This document shows, piece after piece, positions 48,001 to 60,369 of a stretch of 64,000 bases of DNA. The DNA comes from Nissolia schottii. Taxonomy: Eukaryota > Streptophyta > Magnoliopsida > Fabales > Fabaceae. The position numbers were made by a program, and so were the translations under genes. How positions within the stretch are numbered: position 1 is the first letter of the stretch; each line of letters begins with the position of its first letter. The stretch lies in assembly GCA_003254905.1 (NCBI GenBank), contig QANU01067165.1, forward strand, positions 377,706-441,705. The letters are read 5' to 3'. The notes beneath the pieces are model-generated. The model saw nothing but the letters and a program-made list of their open reading frames with translations, had not been told where the DNA came from and searched no databases.

Positions 48001-49951
48001 AAAGTCAATCCTTAGACGATAGCAGGAACGAGGATCATCACTTCTAGGTTCTGAACTCTTGCAAGGCAAATAGTTATCGTGACGAGCAGATGGTCCATTA
48101 GAAGTAGGCCTGCATATATGCGTTATTTTCCTTTTGTCTCATGAGACAGTAAGGGTAGTTACACTACGGGCCTCGTGCATAGCTGTACTTGCTGTATATA
48201 TGAGCATATATATATATAGTTGTGATATCTATAAACCCTGGAACATTTGGTATGTATGTATGAATGATAATGACTATATGATGTTTAAGTCTTGAAATGT
48301 CCCCTCAAGTATCCTTTCTGTGGTTTGTATGATTCGTCATGACATAAGTACAGCTCATGTTTTCAAAATAAAGATTTGTAAAGCAAAGAAAAAGTTTTAA
48401 ATTGGTTCATATTTTCGTAACAACTGTATTTTCAAAAGTAAGTCTAAAAGTACTTCGGCTGAGAAGTAACAAACTAGTGAGCATTACTTATGATTTAAGT
48501 GTAAGTAACTAGCTAGGGTATTATAACTCACACAGGTGTGAGGTCTACTATGATAGGGTTCACCATGAGCCTTACATCTAAACGAGTGAAGTTGTCAAAT
48601 TGGGTTGACCCTAGCGCAACTCCAAGAAAAATGAACATATGACGTGACAAACCTGAGTGTGATGGGCATGATTACCCCATATTTTTGGCGTACAAATTAC
48701 TTTACGGAATTTGGTCTTACGTAGGCCCAATACCAAAATTGTCCAACATAGGGCCAGCTGACAAATTAGTTTTCTTAATTGATGGACTATTAAGGCCCAT
48801 CAGGTAATGGGCCAGGCCTGATTAGTTACCTGTAGGCCTTTGTAGAATCTAGTGCAGGGTAACCTCGAGGGAAATGCAAGCATGGCTTCACATATATGAC
48901 CAATCTCCCTCTGCATCATCTCTAATTCATATCCACTCCCAAGGCTTATCAGCATCTTGCACATCGCCTTGCAAGCTAGCTGCATTAGGCAACATTAATT
49001 AACAGTGTAATCACAAACTCGCCTCCAATTTAAATCTACCATTACCACCAAAAAAAAAAAGGTTTACAAGAGAATTTAAAATTACAATGAAATAACTTTA
49101 GAAAATTAAATAAATTATTGCACGTTTACTTTGATTATACATACCTTGAGTGCTTCAACTTGTATGAGCACAATAGGTCCACATGGCCAGGTAGTGATTG
49201 ATTGAAGAACGAGTGCATCGAACATTTGAACAAAGGAAGACAAGGAATGGGTTGAGAACAACTTGAGGAGACGGCCCCGGATGAGTTTGTGATGGTGGTG
49301 ACCAGCACAGAGCAAGCTATGGGGTCCCACCAGCTCCGCTATTGACTTTATGTACCTCTTTGAGAATTTCCTTCCCTCGTTGTTTAGAATCGCTTTTGCT
49401 GATTCCGTGCTCGAATTAAAAACATGCGTTTCTCCGAACAACTTGGTTTTGAAGCAATTCCCATATCTCACATGTGCATACAAGTCATTTATGTTAGGAT
49501 GAGATTTCTTATTTTAGAGAATAAAATAATAGATTTTGTTATTAAATTAATAAAATGAGAATGAGTTTTATCTTTTATTTTATTGATCTGACAAACAATA
49601 TTAAAAAATTTTATGGACCATTCATACAAGATTGGTGCACTATCTCTTATGCTGATGGTAGAGGTGGACGAATGGTTTTATATGTTCCTTTACCATTATT
49701 ACGTACCTAAGGTGGCGAAGTCTGACAAATTCATAGACTCCATTGCTGCTGTTGATGGCAGCCATGAAGTGCAGTGTCTCTCCTATAAACGGCAATCCTC
49801 GATTTCCTGGAGGAATGCCGCGGACAGGGGAGGACTTGTTATTTTTGCGCCAAAATGGCCTCAGTACTTTTTGACATGATGAGAAGAACAGCAACAAGAG
49901 ACCCACATAGACATAGTGATAACAATGCTCCTTTACCCATTGGGAAAGCAT
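42029..49951 (-). CDS. Cytochrome P450, CYP85 clan (CYP722-like)
   Basis: Nine exons on the reverse strand: 49951-49707, 49466-49145, 48979-48830, 43669-43400, 43195-43109, 42983-42905, 42788-42682, 42386-42268, 42155-42029; all phases join to 501 residues. A microsomal haem monooxygenase. N-terminal anchor (HYVYVGLLLLFFSS), proline-rich hinge (IPPGNRGLPFIGETL), I-helix AGQDTT at 302-307, ExxR at E362/R365, FNPSRF, and haem loop FGMGGRTCLG with Cys438. The intron pattern and motifs place it in the CYP85 clan (steroid, terpenoid, ABA and strigolactone oxidations). CYP722A is my best family guess, not proven. An in-frame ATG at 50044 would add 31 residues that do not look like a P450 start. Intron 3 is 5.2 kb because of a repeat insertion. 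Confidence 0.9.
43966..48640. mobile_element. Repetitive insertion in P450 intron 3, probable non-autonomous LTR-type fossil
   Basis: About 4.7 kb of GC-richer, repeat-like DNA sits between AT-rich intron flanks. The left edge TGTAACACCCC resembles the start of many plant LTRs. No gag, protease, reverse transcriptase or integrase similarity is seen, and I cannot find a matching pair of terminal repeats by eye, so class and exact ends are uncertain. Features inside: a low-complexity (ATC)n-like block near 45370-45500, a tandem array at about 46050-46640, and a repeated '-cgcccct...cctgcatg-' module near 47075-47105 and 47285-47340. One undetermined base (n) is at 43975. Confidence 0.4.
46050..46640. 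repeat. Imperfect tandem repeats of about 155-180 bases
   Basis: About three units. The mark 'ggtgaagtcttg' recurs at about 46247, 46401 and 46578; 'aaccaaaattttgaagaaaatcg' recurs near 46279 and 46433, with a third variant near 46593. Units differ by several substitutions and small indels. The array lies inside the P450 intron insertion. Confidence 0.7.
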
Positions 49952-51420
49952 TTTGGTTCCCCACCTTCTTCTTTGGGGATGGTGGATGGATATCAACGTT
50001 CTCAATAAATAATACTGCCAGTGTGGCTCATTTATATCATTCATTTTTATTTTGTTAGTTACATAAGATGGGAATCGTCAATTTTGTTCACGTGTGGGAC
50101 AGGTACTAGAGTAGATTTTGAACCACCGAGAGTTCCACTTTGAAGTTGAAGTGGGAAATTAATGCGTAAGGCACCTTTCCAAGATTACGGAGAGATATTC
50201 CGGTAACTTTGTCCAATCATACTTTGTTAACGATCAAGCTATATAGAGCGTGGGTCAGTCATGCTCATGAGTGATTCCATTGTTGACGGGCTAAGGCCAC
50301 TAGGGACCATGGCCAACTTTATTTGATTTTATTATTTTGGTGGCCATCAACGTTAACTTTATTTATTTTTATTTCGGTTCACACTTGACAGGATCGTTCA
50401 ATGTTTCTGGAGTGCATTGGTTGATATGTTTGTTACTCAACGGTTCAACTTGGTTGTAAGTGGGGGAATGATTGATTGCTCTTGTCAATGGGAAAATATT
50501 CAATTGTTACCACTCTCGCATAAGTCCAAAATCCAAAATCGCTCATCCACTATGTGATTCCTGTAATGGATTTTCAGCATGGACACAGCTCGGTCCCTTT
50601 TGGGTCTGTATGTGAGTTGGGTACTCGCAAATGGTACTAGGCCCAAGTATTCATTCATGGCCATACGTTTCTTTAACTGGGGTGCCTATGGGCCTTCATC
50701 CAAGCTTCCTTTGACCGAAAAAAAAATGATATTCCTAATATTGAACTTCCAATTTCAATTCCTCTTGAAACAAAAGTATTTGTTGCGGGAATTCACTGAA
50801 ATTAGTCCAGTTGCTTTCCCATGTTGAAGCTAATACAATTGTGTATTTGCTTTCAGTCAGTCAGAGCATAAAATTCGGTTGGTTTTGCAACACCCACATG
50901 CACGAGTTTCCCCTTTGGTCTTAAACAAATGCTGTTGGAGGAATGTTGAGAATTTATGGTTCAATTACCTAAGAAGTCCTGTGTTGCGAACATGCTGAAG
51001 ATGAAATAAATAACATACTTACATAAGATGCACAAATTTAAATTTAATGCCCTGAACTTTTGAATCAAAATGAAATGACAAAGCTACACGTGTGGTTAAA
51101 AATATACTAAACCACATAATAATGGAATGTATCTAAAAAATAGTGAAGTAGTTGCAATCTTGTTGTCTGTAAAGAAACGAAGTTAGGCTAATAGCATTGA
51201 TTGCACGCATTAGTGTTGTTTGATCTGGCTGGCTGGCGGCACCTCACTCATTTTTTCTTCTTTTACTTTTCGGTATTTTACGTTTTTATTCTGGTAATTT
51301 TTATTGATTGATTTCGAGTGCATTGCTAGTGTTCGATGAAATGCTTCACCGACGACGATGTGTTTCTTCCTTTCTTTCTTTCTTTTCTAGATTTGGAGGT
51401 AAAAGGGAAATTGTTGTCGG
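49952..51420. other. P450 / IPK1 divergent intergenic region
   Basis: 1.47 kb between the start codons of the P450 (-) and IPK1 (+). The part next to 49951 should be the P450 promoter and 5' UTR; the part next to 51420 is pyrimidine-rich ('tttctttctttctttctttt', 51370-51389), as in many plant 5' UTRs. No other gene recognised. Confidence 0.6.
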
Positions 51421-54400
51421 ATGGCGGTGATTCTAACCAACAAGGACGCAGCTGAGTGGATTTACAGAGGCGAAGGAGCTGCCAACATTGTTCTCGCTTA
51501 CGCTGGATCACACCCTGCTTTTGTGCGTATGCTCTTTTTCTCTCCTGATTGATTGTGCGTAACCAACAATGTTGATGTGTTTGGGGGGCCATGCAGATTG
51601 GAAAAGTGATGCGCATACGCAAGGCTCCGAGGAATGACGTGCTGGCTATGAGCAGCCCCTCTGCTTTGACCGCCCATGAACACCTTCTCTGGAAAGAGGT
51701 GGATGGACTCATATCATCTTCAGACAATGAGATTGCAGGGCAGCTATTTGTCCAGCACGTTATGAAGCCCTTGCTTGGTCCCCAATATGTTGATGCTGGG
51801 GTATATGAGATTACTGAATTTGCTTGTTACTTTGTTTTATCTTGATGTTCGCATCCTTTGAGGGTGCAGAAACCAGATTCCAGTAAGTAATCATTCTGGA
51901 ATCTGGGTCTTTTTACATTTTTTTTTTTATATCTAAATTGAATCCATCGAATTTAGGCCTTATGGACCCTTCGTAAAATGTTTATTGTCTCTATTTTAGC
52001 AAATTATGCAGAAAGGCTGATTCTAATATTTGCAATCATGACCTAGACCTTATTATTGTGCCGAGGCTCACCCTTTATTGGAGCAAGTTTTGTTATTGAT
52101 GAAGCTGTACTTAGTGGATTTTAGTAGAACTATTCAATCATTCATGCTCAAGCTTTTAGGATGAGGTGGTTAAGATGCATGTGATTGTGATGAACCCATA
52201 CATTTTTTGCTGTTGATAAAATCTCTGACCTATACTTTGCTACCTTGTTAGATGCATGTCCTGGTGTCAAGGGAGTTTCTCGAGTCAGTTGAAAAGGATG
52301 TTATTTGTAAACGTCCTGCTTGGCGAGTTGATAATGCCCAGGTTGACACGAATTGTGATTCGGCGCTTCTCATGTCCGATCATTCACTCTTTACTCATGG
52401 TATTGAGATGTCTTAATCTAACTCCAAGGAGATAACCCTAATTTACTACATCCTTACAGCCTTTTGTTTTTTATACTGCCCCTTGTAATATTAATTTAGT
52501 AAGCAGGTGATTTTAGTTTTCTAACTCCATAACTGAATTGCAAATCATTTGAAAATTCTGTTGCAAGTTCGCTGTTTCATTTCAGGCAATCAAGGATCCA
52601 GCTCTTGCATATCTGTTGAGATAAAGGTTTATATTCCATGATCCACATATTAATATTCTTTTGTTGCAACCATTAGACAATACCTAGATTAAATTTTTAA
52701 CTTGATTATCGCACCTTCTCCCCCTTTCTCTCTGTCTTTCCTTTTGGAAAAGTAGCCCAAGTGCGGATTTCTTCCTCTTTCAAGATTCATATCTGAAGGA
52801 ACTGCTATCAAAAGGACGGTAACTCGTTTTGAAATGCATCAGGCCCTGAAATTGCATCAAGGAGAGGTACCCCATTAACATAATTTGACATGTGATGGTG
52901 TCCAGTTGCTGCATAGTGCCTGCTACTTTATGTTGTCTAAGCATTAATCCTTTGTTCTTTATAATGTTAAAATTTGAGATATATAGTTTTCCAATGTTTT
53001 CAGATATCACTGCAAAGTGAATACAATCCACTTGATCTGTTCTCTGGATCCAAGAAAAGAATTCATAAAGCTATTGTGGATCTTTTTACCACGCCGCAAA
53101 ATAATTTCCGTGTATTTATGAATGGCTCTCTCATCTTTGGCGGATTGGGAGGTGGTGCAAAAGATACAACTTCACGTATTGCAAAAGCATTTGAAGATGC
53201 ACTTAAGTCTGTCATTAAATCTGATGATGGTCATTGTACAGAGAATTTGCTCACTCTTCTCACTGAGGCTGTGCAAAAATCAGGAATCCTTGATAAGCTC
53301 TTGGAGGTTCAGAAGCTTGATAATGTTGACATAGAAGGAGCCATCCATGCATATTATGACATTACTTGCCAACAGTGTATGGTTTGTAGAGAAATGAGTG
53401 AAAAGCAAGCGGAAAGATATACCTCTCTGCATTCTGCTTCATTGGATGAAAGCTTGAAAATTGTAAAAGACTACCTGATAGCAGCAACTGCAAAAGACTG
53501 CAGTTTGATGGTATGTTTTAGACCAAGGATAGAGGGTGGTTCTAGATCTGAATACAATAATGTATATCTTGAGTCAACCAAGCAAACCTTTGATTTCAAG
53601 GTAGGCAGCCCATTATGTCTTTGTTATTTGTTTAAACTTCTTTGCAGAGATAGACTGTAGATAGTGCATCAAATTGTTTGTTTGTTTCATCATCTGTTGG
53701 TAGATTTCGGCCCCAGTTGAGAATGACAGTGATTTTCAAAAGCTGCTGTCCTGTGGATGCCGTGAAAGGATGTTCAGAATATTTTGTTGTTGAAAATGAT
53801 ATAAAATCTAGAATCCCCACCCTCCCATATATATATATATATTTATATATATATGACAAAGTTTATAGATACTGGTTGAAATTAGGAAAGGCAAAGGGAA
53901 AAGCACTAGAAGCACCCTTAAAAATGATTTTATTGAATGCAAATTATGACTTCTGCTTTCAAGAAGCAATAAAACCAAAAGCCACACCTTTTCCGAATGC
54001 AGCTCCAATGTGTGAAGACTTTCCTTAATGGTGTTTGTACTTTTGATGAAGTTTTTCATTACTCATGATTTCACGGACTAATTTTTATGCCTTTACTTCT
54101 ATTGCATTACTTGATAAACTAGTTCTCAATCTCTTATAGTCACTGCAATGATGTTTCTTTTATTATAGAAAAGGAAACAAAAACATGCAAAAATTCTCTT
54201 CATTTATATCCTAATTTATATGGAAACAAGTCCCGTCTCCTTTAGTTACAAATATGAAAGGTTATTGTTATTCTTAGTGATTCTATTCTTTGTATCTTCA
54301 TCTATTACCAGAATTACAGTTGTGATGCTTGTTACGTTGTACACCTAAATTTTGTTAAATTTTATTAACCTGTATTCTTTTGTTCTGTATTAGGTGCATT

Positions 54401-54537
54401 TTATCGACCTGGATTTGAAGCGTTTGAGTAAAATGGAAGAATATTATGAGCTAGATAAGAAGATAGTGAGTTGCTACAACGAAATGATCAAAATGGATGA
54501 AAAGAGAAGTGAAGTCCCAAACTTGCAAGCTTTGTAA
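51421..54537 (+). CDS. IPK1: Inositol-pentakisphosphate 2-kinase
   Basis: Seven exons: 51421-51522, 51597-51800, 52252-52399, 52586-52626, 52756-52866, 53004-53600 and 54394-54537, giving 448 residues. IPK1 phosphorylates InsP5 at the 2-position to make phytate (InsP6), which is phosphate storage in seeds and a signalling cofactor. Family marks: WIYRGEGAANIVLAY at the N-terminus (glycine-rich nucleotide loop), RIRKAPRN, the signature SVEIKPKCGFLP (K165/K167 region) formed across the exon 4-5 junction, SRFEMHQ-type segment (TRFEMHQALK), YNPLDLFSG, and the late FIDLDLK motif with the metal-binding aspartate in the last exon. Start at MAVILTNKDAAEW fits family N-termini. Intron 6 is about 790 bases and holds an (AT)n run near 53828-53853. 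Confidence 0.96.
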
Positions 54538-54624
54538 ATACTTAGTAGATTTTGGTATAGATGACAACACTTGAGGAAGATTGCATTGGTAAGTATGAGT
54601 AATTTGATTACACTCCTTTCCCTC

Positions 54625-54704
54625 AAAATGTGTTATATGTATTCATGGAGTCGGAAACTAATATAAAATGTGTTATATGTATTCATGGAGTCGGAAACTA
54701 ATAT
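54625..54704. repeat. Perfect tandem duplication, two 40-base units
   Basis: Units 54625-54664 and 54665-54704 are identical by eye, each 'aaaatgtgttatatgtattc' followed by 'atggagtcggaaactaatat'. It lies just past the IPK1 stop, likely in the 3' UTR. Confidence 0.9.
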
Positions 54705-54888
54705 TTTGCTTCATTTTGATCCCCCTCCCCTGTGGTTCTACTTTCCGTTATCTTTATGATGGGTTGTCCAATTCCCCCTTTTCCTTGTTATTTTTTTGTC
54801 TGTAAATCTTTTAAATGTTTTTCTATTGTCCCGACATCTGATTTTTCCTATAAAATTTCTTTTATCTGTTGAATTTGTAGGAAATTAA

Positions 54889-55345
54889 AAGAGGAGTGTG
54901 ACAACAATGTGTGGCAGAATATTTTAATTCTTACTAAGTTTAAGCTTTTTACAAAAGAACCCTTAAGGATGAGAAAAATATAAAATGAACTCTAATAAAC
55001 ACTGACATGGCAGCTCAGGGATGTTGGATACTTCTTGAAAAACAACACAATAAGACAGCTGGACTGATCATCAACTTAAAGACCTTGTTGGAATATTGCA
55101 TGATTAGGAGGAAGAGACATTGCTGGAATGATCATCAACAGAAATTTCTTGAAAAGCTATAATAGACAGCAAGAATAGCATTGAGAAGCCCTGAACAGTA
55201 CTGATTAGTGATGGAGATCCAAAAAGATACTTTGAAATTGAAAACTAAGGCCGGTATATATGACAATCATGAATATGTAGAAAAATAAAAGAGAAGGAGG
55301 AGTGTAACAACATTGTGTGGCAGAATGATTTTAGTTCTTAGGTTC
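54889..55345. repeat. Spaced direct repeat downstream of IPK1
   Basis: 'gaggagtgtgacaacaatgt' with 'gtggcagaatattttaattc' near 54892-54932 recurs as 'gaggagtgtaacaacattgt' with 'gtggcagaatgattttagtt' near 55297-55337, about 405 bases away. Nearby 'ctggactgatcatcaac' and 'ctggaatgatcatcaac' also repeat. Looks like an old local duplication. Confidence 0.6.
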
Positions 55346-55826
55346 AATTCCTGATTAATATTGCACTCACCATATTGGTATTTACAGATAAGAAGAAAGA
55401 AATACAGCTGATTTTTACGAGGATAACCAAAACTTGAGCTATTCCCATGACTCATTATTACTCCAATGCCATGACCTCTAATATTTCAATGCAATATTCT
55501 CATCATTCCCATTACTCACATGGCACAACACATTGATACAGCTTTCCTAGTTGCTTGCTGTTCTGAATTAGTCTAACTGACTTAACTGAAATAGGACCCT
55601 GAGCATCTGATTTACTTTTCTAAACTTTGCGATCATAATTAGCTGTTAACTTCCTAGTTTATGCAGTAAAAGGTACTGACTACTGAGGATGTGGCAAAAC
55701 CAAGTGTATTCCAGGCTGTGACGGCAACTCAGGTCTGGTTTCTCCTTTGGTCAGCCTAGTTTGGCCGCTGCTTAGCTGATGATCTGCCTGTGTCAATGTG
55801 CTCATGAGCTGTTACAAGGTTTTTTC

Positions 55827-55861
<35 letters not shown>

Positions 55862-56694
55862 TAGGATTTATTGTTAAATCGAGTTCGAGTAGTACAAAAT
55901 GGACATATGTAGGTTGAAGTTGCGGCAGTGGGGTCATACTTTCTCCATTGTGATGGCACTTTCATATCATACTTCATCTGATGCACCTATGCATTGCAGA
56001 AAACTCTGGCATCAATAGAACTGCTTTGTTCAAGGAGCGGCAAAAGGCAATGAAATTATTACCTCCAATGACACCTCAACCCAGCTAAAGACACCTGACA
56101 GTGATTGGTGAAGTTTATCATGTGAGGGATCATCGGCAAGGTGAGAAAATTTGTGAAAGCAGGATAATTGAGTAAAGGCACTCCCAAAGAAGAGATGAAG
56201 GATAAGAGAAAAGATGCTGTTCCTCATAAGTCATACCTCAATATTGTGAGAGATGCGATCTGTTGTATGCGATTGGTGAAGATGGTTTTAGTTAATGTTT
56301 AATCATGTAAATTAACTCATGCTAATGTGTGCAATTTGTTCTATTACTAATCTTTCTCAAAGCAAAATAGTATATGTTTTTTGATGGTAACCTTTCTCAT
56401 TCTAATGATGCAATTTTCTGTTAACCTCATTCTGAGACGAGAGGACCAGTTCAAATTCCAAGAAAACAGCTCTTCTGAGTAAATTGCATAATTTTCTTGC
56501 TCTTGAAATAGAAGTAGAACCATAGATACTTCAAATAGATCGAAAATGTAGGAATATCTTAGTTTCATAATATATGCACAAGGCCAACGTGGCAGGAAAG
56601 AAGAAAACAAGCTTCCCCGTTTATATATAATTAGATACACAATGGGACACACACAATCCACGTCTCCGTCACGTACTTTATCACTACTATATCT

Positions 56695-59600
56695 TCACCA
56701 GCAAACCTTTCTCTGCTTCAAACAGATTGAACACACTTTTTAGAATTCCTAATCACATGCATGAATAACATTTTTTTTTTGTAAAATAATATAAATGTTG
56801 TAAATATCCTTGACTTACCTTGTTTCGGCATTTTTCCTGACTTTCTATGCGTGCCATGAGTTCTTCTTGTCTTATCAGAGCTTCGTATAGAGCCTGTTCA
56901 GGAAGAGCACTACTAGTTTGTAAAAATAGCACAAAAATTAACGGCATCATGAAGAGTGACATGAAGACTCACTAATCACAAGTAATATATGTAGTAACTT
57001 AACAATCAGAAGAGTTAGCAGGAAGTGCTGTCTTTCTACCTGGAAGCAAAAAATGATGTCGTATGATAAAACTGCAGTTACCTTCTTTGTAGCAATCAAC
57101 TCTGATTCCAATGCATCGACACGAAAAACTGCAGCATTCAGCAGCTCCTCTTTCTCAAATGGAATTACATTAGGCTTTGATTGCAGCATGTCAACTTTCT
57201 CTTCAAGCTCACTGAGGCGTTTCAAAGCAGATGGGACGAAACCAGAATCAACAGTTATGTTTGCTACATTATGGGCAGATTCGGAGCCCCGTATTCCTCC
57301 AGCAACACGAAAACGAGACGCCATTGAACGAGCAAAAACAACGAGGGCAAAAAAGAAGCTCGCCACCGCAGTCCAGATATACGCAGAGTTGCTGCCATCA
57401 GGTTTTTCTGTACTCATTAGATCATTTCCTGCAACAAATATCAAACACATTAGAGGAAGCATACTTGTCTTGGATACCAAGTATATGAAAACTAATAACT
57501 TCAAACCTGTTGAGCCAAAAGAGTTTTGAGGTGTTGCTCGCTTCTCCTTCCAGCTAACATCAACAGTCTTGTCAACCATTGGTACATGTCTTCCCTGCAT
57601 TAACATCAAAGTAGTTTTTGTATTTAATTCAATGCAAAAATGTAATCTTTGGAACTTCAAGGCCATGGTCACTTACTTCTTCATGGACAGGAGTCAACAT
57701 AGGGTTTGTATAATTCCCACTTGCTTTAGGTGAAGTGATATCTTCAACTTCAGACCCTGATTCTCCTGTTGATGTATCACTACTCCTTATCTGTTCTCTC
57801 AGAAAAACCAAATTCCCAAGGAAGATCTGATAGTTATTACAAACTCAAGAGAGTTCTCAATTCTCATTGATCTAGTGTATAACATGCGGTATTAAAAACT
57901 GTACCATTGGATGAGATGTCTTGTCACGTTCAATCGCCGTCCCCTCATCGTTAGGAACTGCTACTATTTGTCTACAACATTGTTGCACTTCACCACTGAG
58001 AACCATCTACATGCCCACAACTGTTCTAGTTGAGTCACAGTTAGAAGTAAAGCATCTACAGAACCAGTTAAATTTTAGTGAATAACAGTCTAATAATTAG
58101 TACATGATAAGCAGCAAACCTTTAAAATGTTTGGATCTTGCCATGGCCCTTTATCAGACCTCATACAACCACCCTGATCTATACAAGTGCAATTACCACC
58201 TAGAAATTCTGGTAGCTCACTGAAAAATTGCAGAGTTACTCAGAGTTTTCAAAAAAATAAAAGTTGATTGAGAAACAACTTCGTTAACAAAATTAAGTGT
58301 AAGGTTACTTACCTCACATCAATGATTTCAAGTAATTTACTCTGGAACTTGTTTCCAAGAACCTAATGGAGCATTCAAGTATTGATAATTAACCATATAC
58401 CAATAGATTATTTATGAAAACGGTAGAAAGTAATTACTTAACTGAAATCCTGAGAAGATCTAAAACATAAAAACTCAAAATACTGCTACACATACATGAA
58501 TTTTTGAAGTAGTTTTGGGATCAAGGAATGTTTTCACTGTGTTCCAAAGCATCTTGAAACCGGGACCAGCATTGATGATGAACATTTGGCAGAGTGTCTG
58601 CACAGTAGTATCATTGATAGGTCAGAACATAGAAGTTAGAAGCACTTAATGAACAATAAGAAGCCATGAAGAATTCTAACTACCAAAAAGATTGATGATT
58701 AAAGCTACGTACTTCGGGATAGTAATCGCCATCAGTTTTCTGCAGCCGTGTGATGAGTTCGCGCGCAGACTTGGTTAGGTTTTTGAAACCCTAGAAAACA
58801 AAAAAGAAAAAGGAGCATAGTAATTTGAACTCTAGTTTAATGGAAATTAACTTTCAAATGACCATTTAGAAACCAACACAAGATTAGTTGAGTGGTAAGC
58901 AGGCTCATATTATTTTTAAAGGGTCTCAAGGAGAAAAAAACTTGTGTCAGAAGGAGCAGCCACAGTAACTCAAGCTGGATAAGTCGGTTCTACTAGTAGT
59001 GGAATTCGAATGCTAGTGCAAGGAAAAAAAATGACAATTTAGAGGGACAACATACCACTCCTTGAACATCCAAAATGGTTGTGCTTGTATCAATGTGTCT
59101 CTTAGCAGCTATGGAGCAAGCTGGGAACTTAACAGCAAATGCTTTCTCAAAACCCTGCACATGGTATCTCAAATACCTTTCAATAGAAGTTACTTGCATA
59201 AGCTTATTGGGTTCAACTTTTCCTAGCCTCTCGATGTAAACGGGTCTTCCTTCCTTGTCTACACCATGATAACCATGTGGATAGTACTTCAGAACTTCAT
59301 TCAACTCGTTGAATTCAAAATCCTACAGAAAAGTGGAACACCAGATTTAAAGTTGTGTGTCCTGATTTTCCAATCAAACATGATTAACCAAACAAGAAAA
59401 CCAAATTAGATAGATGGCTCACATCTATAATTGTGTCAGTTCCGTAGCCTTTCCTCCATTGGATCATGTTGCCCCACATGTGCTTTGCTTTCTCAATATC
59501 AAACTTCCTAGCTTTCAAGAATCTGCAACATCAGTCAATTTTAGTTTTAAACTATATGATAAGGTGAAAAAGTCCATGTTCATTAACAAATATAATATTA

Positions 59601-60237
59601 ATCTTTTTTGTGGATATTATTATTCACCTCAATAACATATGATAATCATCGTGTCTTGGAGGCAGCAAGGCATCCAACGTGAGCGCCTGTCGAAATTCTT
59701 CTACAGCTTGAAGCTCCTTAACATCTCGAACGTCCTCGATGGAGAGGGAATTGCTCCGGCTGGGGCTCTTTCTGCTCCTCTTCTTCTTAAAAGAATGCCT
59801 GATGAGTTTGTTAGATGCATTTATCGCTTTCTTTTTTAGACTGTCGATTTTCATCCACCTATCGTTCTTCCAATTATCAACATCCAATTTCTGCTCTCTT
59901 CTTTCATCCTGGCCTGAGAATTCTTCGAAGCCTAATAAATGAAGTTTCAACATAGCTCAATCAGACACAAACAGATAACTGCAATGCTTTTGAAGCATTA
60001 TGCAGACAGAATCCCAATAGAGTCAATCAGTATTTTGTTCTAGAACTCTGGAATTAGAGGCAAATGCAGATTCCAAACTAAACAAGTAATAATATCTTGA
60101 AATCAAGATAGGGACCGTTAGTTCGAGTAAATTCCAAAAGAGAAGGAATCTTGGCGCAAATCTTCAACCAACAAATGAATAATGGTTGAAGAACATTCAA
60201 ACAATAGTAACAAAACCCAGCAAAGATGCAATTCCAT

Positions 60238-60294
<57 letters not shown>

Positions 60295-60369
60295 AATCAA
60301 GAAAGCGTGGCAAAGTAAGAGAAGGAATGGAATTTGGAGAGGGGGTTTCTCACAAAGGCGTTCAGACAT
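56695..60369 (-). CDS. Sec14-nodulin phosphatidylinositol/phosphatidylcholine transfer protein (SFH)
   Basis: Fourteen exons on the reverse strand: 60369-60354, 59931-59628, 59522-59423, 59322-59056, 58790-58713, 58597-58496, 58362-58313, 58219-58120, 58006-57905, 57790-57677, 57594-57507, 57428-57082, 56893-56819, and a short last exon at about 56712-56695 that is uncertain. Model length 586 residues. Plant SFH proteins present phosphatidylinositol to kinases and guide polarised membrane growth. Sequence: basic leader with [28 protein letters not shown], then the CRAL-TRIO/Sec14 fold ([72 protein letters not shown]). A hinge ([15 protein letters not shown]) leads to the nodulin region, with a hydrophobic stretch ([18 protein letters not shown]) and a coiled-coil-like tail. 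The first coding exon is only 16 bases; its splice restores the family's CFEEFSG motif. Confidence 0.92.
60241..60289. repeat. (GA)n microsatellite
   Basis: About 24 GA units in intron 1 of the Sec14-nodulin gene, some 65 bases from the donor of exon 1. On the gene's own strand it is a CT tract. Long open frames crossing it are artefacts of the repeat. Confidence 0.9.

Larger units (their letters stand above)
54538..56694. other. Convergent intergenic region, IPK1 / Sec14
   Basis: No gene recognised. It holds the IPK1 3' UTR, a 40-base perfect tandem duplication (listed), a spaced repeat pair near 54889-54935 and 55294-55345, and a (TC)n(AC)n microsatellite at about 55828-55861. Confidence 0.6.

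Noticed and set aside
53678-54028. 116-codon frame in IPK1 intron 6
   Set aside because: Includes an AT microsatellite (Tyr-Ile run) and lies fully inside an intron whose flanking exons join in frame.
57053-57529. 158-codon forward frame
   Set aside because: Antisense shadow of Sec14-nodulin exon 12.
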